From Hordeum vulgare subsp. vulgare (taxonomy: Eukaryota; Streptophyta; Magnoliopsida; Poales; Poaceae), in the NCBI RefSeq assembly GCF_904849725.1, contig NC_058520.1:540980583-541044582 (forward strand): a stretch of DNA of 64,000 nt, in the 5' to 3' direction. The notes below the pieces were generated by a model. It saw only the letters and a list, made by a program, of their open reading frames with translations. It was not told the origin of the DNA and ran no database searches. The position numbers were made by a program, and so were the translations under genes. Within the stretch, counting starts at the first letter, position 1; each line of letters opens with the position of its first letter. This document shows, in pieces, positions 58,936 through 64,000 of this stretch.

Positions 58936-59210
58936 AGGTTTCACTAGTCTTCTATTGAGCTTTAAATTATGCATGTCAGTAAGCTAGAATACATCAGGTT
59001 TCTTATGGAATGCTTGGGTAAAAAAAGTTCTCACAAAATTTTGGCACTGCCATTTGAGAGTTTGGGAGGAAGAAAGTGACAACGGGTAAATTTGACGTAT
59101 TATGGTAGTAAAAAAAACACTATCACTATTTAATCAATCATCATACAACAATTAAAAAAAGGTAAACATTTCTAATTGAACCGGTCTCACATGAGTCATT
59201 AGATTGTAAC
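58936..59210. other. Intergenic, nothing recognised
   Basis: AT-rich spacer with no ORF or repeat signature. Confidence 0.5.
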
Positions 59211-60660
59211 GTGGTCGTGTGTCCCTTTAGTGCCATGCGTCCCACGTATCGCTCTTCTCCCGGCCCGTCACATTTTTTCTTCGTCCTCATCCTATCACGA
59301 AGCTTTTCATCCGCTCATTTTATCCCCATGTCTCCTCTCTTCCATCACACGTCCCTTTTTCCCCTCGAGCCACCATGGATGTGTATCCTCCATCCTCTCC
59401 TCTCTCGCCACCTCCACCAGACCACCCCCGATGCGCTCATCTACCCGCTGCTACGACTAATCCGCTACAAAACTACAAGGATGATGTTATTGTAAACCCT
59501 TCGGGAGGTGATACGACCGGCGCCACAGCGCGTCGTGAGGTCGTACGTCAGCTCGTGCAATACCACTGGCGTTTCTACGACGCGGTGGGGATGTTGCGGG
59601 CCAGAGGTGATTGTGTGACCTGCATTTCTACGAGCTATAACCAGTGTGGGGTGTTGTTGGAACTGTTGACGGGTGAAGCTGCGTCGGCGGCGCGATGTTG
59701 CGCCCCGTGTTGGGACCGCACCTCGGTGATGCTGCATCCGATAATCCGAATGATGGGAACGATAGATGGGTATGTTGGGAACGAGCCTGATGAATGTTGC
59801 ATTGGCAGTTAACGAAGGAAGCAACCGATGACCGAGAAGTTGTGATGGCGGACGATTCTGCACAACGAGTCAAAGTTTTTTCTGCAACCGGCAATAGAGG
59901 TGCTACGACCGACGATCAACAACTTTTTGGTGGAGACCGATGACAACGGGCACAACCATTATGCGAACGGCAACGTGTTGGTCTGGAACCATCGATAAGA
60001 GTTGCTACAAGCACGAGATTGTGTTGATGTGGAGGGAGGCTATGTCGTGTTGCAATCGACGAGGCGAGTTGTTGCGATCGATAACAGGAGATGCTACAGC
60101 CGAGCAGCGCAACTGCGACGGCAAGGACGGCGACGATGAGATTCAACCTATGAGCCGACGGGTCGGTCCGGGACCCGCGAGCCCAATCTTTAGAGTCAAT
60201 CATTTTCTTGAAGTTACGGATCCGTTTTGCCGATTTTCCTTACCTACATTCTTTCATTGGCTAGAGGTTATTCACCTTAAAGACCTGATGCGGTTACAAG
60301 TACGACCATGTGTGAACAAAAAAAAAATCTACAACGAAGCAATGCAAGTGTGACTGTAAGGATGACGACGATGCGATGCAACCGGTGAGTCGCGACCAAT
60401 GGGTGAGGGCGGCAAGCTATATCCGGCAACGAGGACAATGGTTGAGAGAACGTCCAGACGATGGGGAGGGGGGTGAACGTATGTACGTGGTTATCTTCGG
60501 ATGGGGAAGACAAGAGCGGGATATGGGAGGAAAAACCACACAGATCCAACGGTCAGAGCGGGCCCATTTGAAGGGTCCAAATGGCCACCCGATCAAGATC
60601 TCGCGACGATCGGCGGAGCTTATTAGCAGCGCACAAACAAAAGGGAGGCGCCAATCACTC
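59211..60660. repeat. Degenerate repeat with recurring GCTAC(R)ACCG-like motifs
   Basis: No ORF is convincing. From 59890 on, motifs such as GGTGCTACGACCGACGATC, GAGTTGCTACAAGC, GATGCTACAGCCGA and CGGTTACAAGTACGACC recur, and the two halves (about 59890-60150 and 60280-60430) share wording. I recall similar GCTACAACCGG-rich repeats in grass genomes but cannot assign a class. Confidence 0.4.
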
Positions 60661-61360
60661 CTGTGGTGATTACTGCAATTAACCAAAGGAATTAAGTGCC
60701 TTGTAATTGGACCACATGCATAGGTTTATCATTTGCAGAATCCCCACTTTAAACGATCGTTGACAAACGGCCACCAAATTATCAGTAGCACGGCGGTACT
60801 CCATGCTAGATTGCTGGTGGAGTTATTTGTCCTACGGCCGGAGAAACCAAAACGAGGGAGTACGAGTACGTGCCACTGTAGAGAGAAATCTGAAACCATT
60901 GTGGTCTGAGGACTTGTGCTCGTTGTCTTTTTTATATGCGAGATACTCAACCGGTCGTTGGAATTTGATGGTTACGGAATCGGCATCTGGGCCCATTGTC
61001 CGGTTAAACACCCCTCGGCTCGGTGGGAGTGTGGGACAACCGTGTTGATTGGCATCTAGTGGTATGCCATTGCCTCCCGATGAAGCCAAGGCAGCACACA
61101 CAGGCCGAAGCAAACTACCAGCTGAACGGGCTTTTTGGTTGGCTTAATTAGCAGCGAAGTACCGGTACTACTCCACAGAATGCTTCTAAGCTTTCGATCG
61201 TGGTGTTGGTTTTGTCACATGAATTGGATTGCTAAATTTGCCGAAGGCCACCTTTGGTTCAAAGGAGAAGTGGAAGGAACACAAAGGAATAGAATTTTTT
61301 CTTACTTCCTTTTTGCGGGAATAATACTTGTATTACTCAATCATCAAGTCCTTACAATCA
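60661..61360. other. Intergenic, nothing recognised
   Basis: No gene or mobile-element structure that I can support. Short ORFs here lack any motif. Confidence 0.45.
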
Positions 61361-61975
61361 TCTAGGACAAACTTCAAAACATCATGAGGCCGTGAACCAA
61401 TCCAAGTCATGGCCCAACCTTCTACTCTAGCAAAACTAGTCAGCCTATTACTTGCTTTATTCTGTGTGAGAAATAAGAGTAATATAAGTTTGCCGAAGGC
61501 TTAATAGATACTTGATTTCACCAACCAATGAAGCATAAATCGAACGGTTTGTTTCACCACATAAAATCATCGCCACCGCCGTGCTTAAGTCCATCTCAAT
61601 TTCAACCGACATTTGTGATCATTGGATTGCAAAGAAAAGACCCTCCATGCATGCACACAATTCAGCTTCCACCGTGTCTCTACATGAGAAGAAAAATTTG
61701 CACGATAAAAAGACAACGACCCCCGTATTGTCACATAGAATCATCACCACTCCCGCGCCACTATCAGTCGAGTAGGACCCGTCCGTATTCAACTTTAACC
61801 AACCAAGCTGGGGTGGCCTCCATGGCTTTTCAGGGGTAGGCTCACGCACATGCAATATGGTGTTTTGATTGAAACTTAAGCTTTGCTTCCCTTTTGCCTG
61901 ATCTAATGGGGAGCTCGCCTTGAAGCAGGATACAACATCCATGTAGTCCTGCGAGAACCTCATTGAGACGACCAA
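61361..61975 (-). pseudogene. RNase H-like (RVT_3 type) fragment
   Basis: The minus frame 61975-61619 has WLKLNTDGSYS (catalytic Asp), GAGVVMI, and CRDTVEAELCACMEG (catalytic Glu), typical of the plant RNase H family found at LINE ends and in LINE-derived genes. Homology continues downstream past stops to about 61380 (QNKASNRLTSFARVEG), so the gene is broken. It is probably a fragment of a LINE in minus orientation. Confidence 0.75.
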
Positions 61976-62152
61976 AAGCGGAGCAGTCTTGAAATGTACT
62001 AGTTCATTACGTACATACCAACTTCTCTAGAAAATTAGCAACATCATGCTTGAATCTCTAAAAATAGAACAAGGACTTGTAGTAGCCACTCTTTTACATT
62101 GGGTTCCATCATTTCAAGTTCTGGTAATTCCCACATCTCAGCCATTGCTAAG
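61976..62152. other. Spacer before solo LTR
   Basis: Short region without recognised features. It may be continuation of the RNase H-bearing repeat. Confidence 0.4.
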
Positions 62153-63960
62153 TAGAGTGTAGAGGAACGTTGCATGGGAAACAAAAAATTTCCTACGCAC
62201 ACAAAGACCTATCATGGTGATGTTCATCTATGAAAGGGAGACCGGATCCACATACCCTTGTAGATCTCTAAGCGGGAAGCGTTAAGAAACGCGGTTGATG
62301 TAGTGGTACAGCTTCTTGATTCAAATCACCGTCGTCCCACGATCCATCCCGATCTAGCACCGAACGGACGTCACCTCCGCGTTCAGCACACGTACAGCTC
62401 GATGACGATCTCCGCCTTCTTGATCCAGCAAGAGAGACGGGGAAGTAGATGAGTTCTCCGGCAGCGTGACGGCGCACCGGTGTTGGTGATGATCTATTCT
62501 TGCAGGGCTCCGCCCGAGCTCCGCAGAAATCTAATCTAGAGGAAGAACTACATGGTATAGGTTTGAGTTGCACGTGGCAAAGTTATATCTCAAAAGCCCT
62601 AAAACCACCAATATATATAGGAGGAGGGGAGGGGCTAGCCTAGGGACTCAAGGGATCCCCAAGGGCGCCGACCGAAGGGGAGGAGGTGGACTCCCACCCC
62701 AATTCGGTTTGGGGGATGGAGTCCACTCCTTCCTTCCCACCTCCCTCTTTCCTTTTTTTTCTTTCCTTTGGTTTTTCTCCTTGTGGCGCCATAGCCCACT
62801 TGGGCTGGCCTCATCAGCCCATTAAGGGCTGGTGCGCCACCCTAGTGCTATTGGGCTCACCCCCGGGTGGGTGGGCCCCTCCCGATGAATACCCGAAACC
62901 CATTCGTCACTCCCGGTACACTCTCGGTAATGCCCGAAATCTTTCCGGTGACCAAATGAAACCATCCTATATATCAATCTTCGTTTCCAGACCATTGCAG
63001 AAACCCTCGCGACGCCCGTGATCTCATCCGGGACTCCGAACAACCTTCGGTCACCATCACATATAACTCAACTATACTAAAACATCACCGAACCTTAAGT
63101 GTGCAGACCCTGCGGGTTTGAGAACTATGCAGACATGACCCGAGACACTCCTCGGCCAATATCCAATAGCGGGACCTGGATGTCCATATTGGATCCTACA
63201 TATTCTATGAAGATCTTATCGGTTGAACCTCTGTGCCAAGGATTCATATAATCCCGTATAACATTCTCTTTGTCCTTCGGTATGTTACTTGCCCGAGATT
63301 TGATCGTCGGTATCCCTATACCTATTTCAATCTCGTTATCGGCAAGTCTCTTTACTCGTTCCGTAATACAAGATCCCGTGAGTTACACTTGAGTCACATT
63401 GCTTGCAAGGCTTGTATGTGATGTTGTATTACCGAGTGGGCTCCGAGATACCTCTCCGTCACACGGAGTGACAAATCACAGTCTTGATCCATGCTAACTC
63501 AAAGGACACCTTCGGAGATACTTGTAGAGCAACTTTATAGTCACCCAGTAACGTTGTGGCGTTTGATACACACAAGGTATTCCTCCGGTGTCAGTGAGTT
63601 ACATGATCTCATGGTCATAGGAATGAATACTTGACACGCAACAAACAATAGCAACAAAATGACAAGATCACATGCTACGTTTATAGTTTGGGTCTTGTCC
63701 ATCACATGATTCTCCTAATGATGTGATCCAGTTATCAACTGACAACACTTGCATATGGTCAGAAAACCTTAACCATCCTTGATCAACTGGCTAGCCAACT
63801 AGAGGCTTACTAGGGACATTGTTTTGTCTATATATCCACACATGTATCTATGCTTTCATTCAATACAATTATAGCATGGATAATAAACGATTATTTTGAA
63901 ACATGAAATATAATAATAACTATTTTATCATTGCCTCTAGGGCATATTTTCAACATAGAG
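62153..63960 (-). mobile_element. Solo LTR, BARE1/WIS-like, TSD TAGAG
   Basis: The LTR is 62158-63955 (1798 bp). On the plus strand it begins TGTAGAGGAACG and ends GGCATATTTTCAACA. It is flanked by the perfect 5-bp repeat TAGAG (62153-62157 and 63956-63960). Minus-strand TATA box at 62612-62619. The terminal TGTAGAGG deviates from the TGTTGGGG of its relatives, implying some age. ORFs inside are shadows. Confidence 0.95.
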
Positions 63961-64000
63961 GTCCCGTCCAAATTGACATTTAACACACAGATGCAAATTG

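Overview
This window reads as intergenic and gene-island DNA from a large grass genome of the wheat/barley tribe (Triticeae). The reasons are BARE1/WIS/Angela-like Copia LTRs of about 1.8 kb, Gypsy LTRs starting TGATACGTC, nested insertions with clean target-site duplications (TSDs), Stowaway, Harbinger, Mutator and Helitron DNA elements, and spliced GC-rich plant genes. Nothing prokaryotic is present. Family names are recognition from memory and were not checked against a repeat library.

Region by region: 1-2938 is part of a long LTR. 2939-9377 is a 5'-truncated BARE1/Angela-like Copia with a decayed gag-pol and a full 3' LTR. 9378-18794 is a minus-strand Gypsy element with gag and protease, no visible reverse transcriptase or integrase, and an unusual extra ORF. 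18795-32321 is a head-to-head pair of related non-coding Gypsy pieces; the plus piece carries an internally deleted Copia (21210-25057, TSD CTTAT), and the minus piece carries a solo LTR (27460-29278, TSD AAAAG). 32322-34460 is a second long LTR fragment related to the first.

From 34.5 kb DNA transposons and genes take over: a 277-bp Helitron, an 885-bp Mutator-like element with a 10-bp TSD, a 769-bp Harbinger-like element, and then an intact three-exon gene for a condensation/acyltransferase-fold protein (37043-38700). A retroelement remnant with a palindrome array follows, then a hypothetical ORF. Next is a small non-autonomous Copia-type element (42441-50149) split by a complete 5.1-kb Mutator-like element (44514-49601, 9-bp TSD CTTGGGCAC). 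That MULE carries a decayed MURA-type transposase and, convergently, an apparently intact GRF-zinc-finger/membrane-anchor gene. A 5'-truncated LINE follows.

The second intact gene (52598-56100, minus) encodes a predicted 409-residue protein that joins an MGNC acylation-type N-terminus, a thioredoxin/GST-N-like segment and a hemerythrin-like HHE region. Its first intron holds a tRNA-Pro(CGG) gene on the opposite strand. The right end holds poorly classified repeats, an RNase H-like pseudogene and another solo LTR (62158-63955, TSD TAGAG).

The two host genes look independent of each other. Most other coding capacity is transposon-derived and broken. The most unusual parts are the MULE that kept its GRF gene while its transposase decayed, and the Gypsy element whose extra ORF lies downstream of an LTR-like block.
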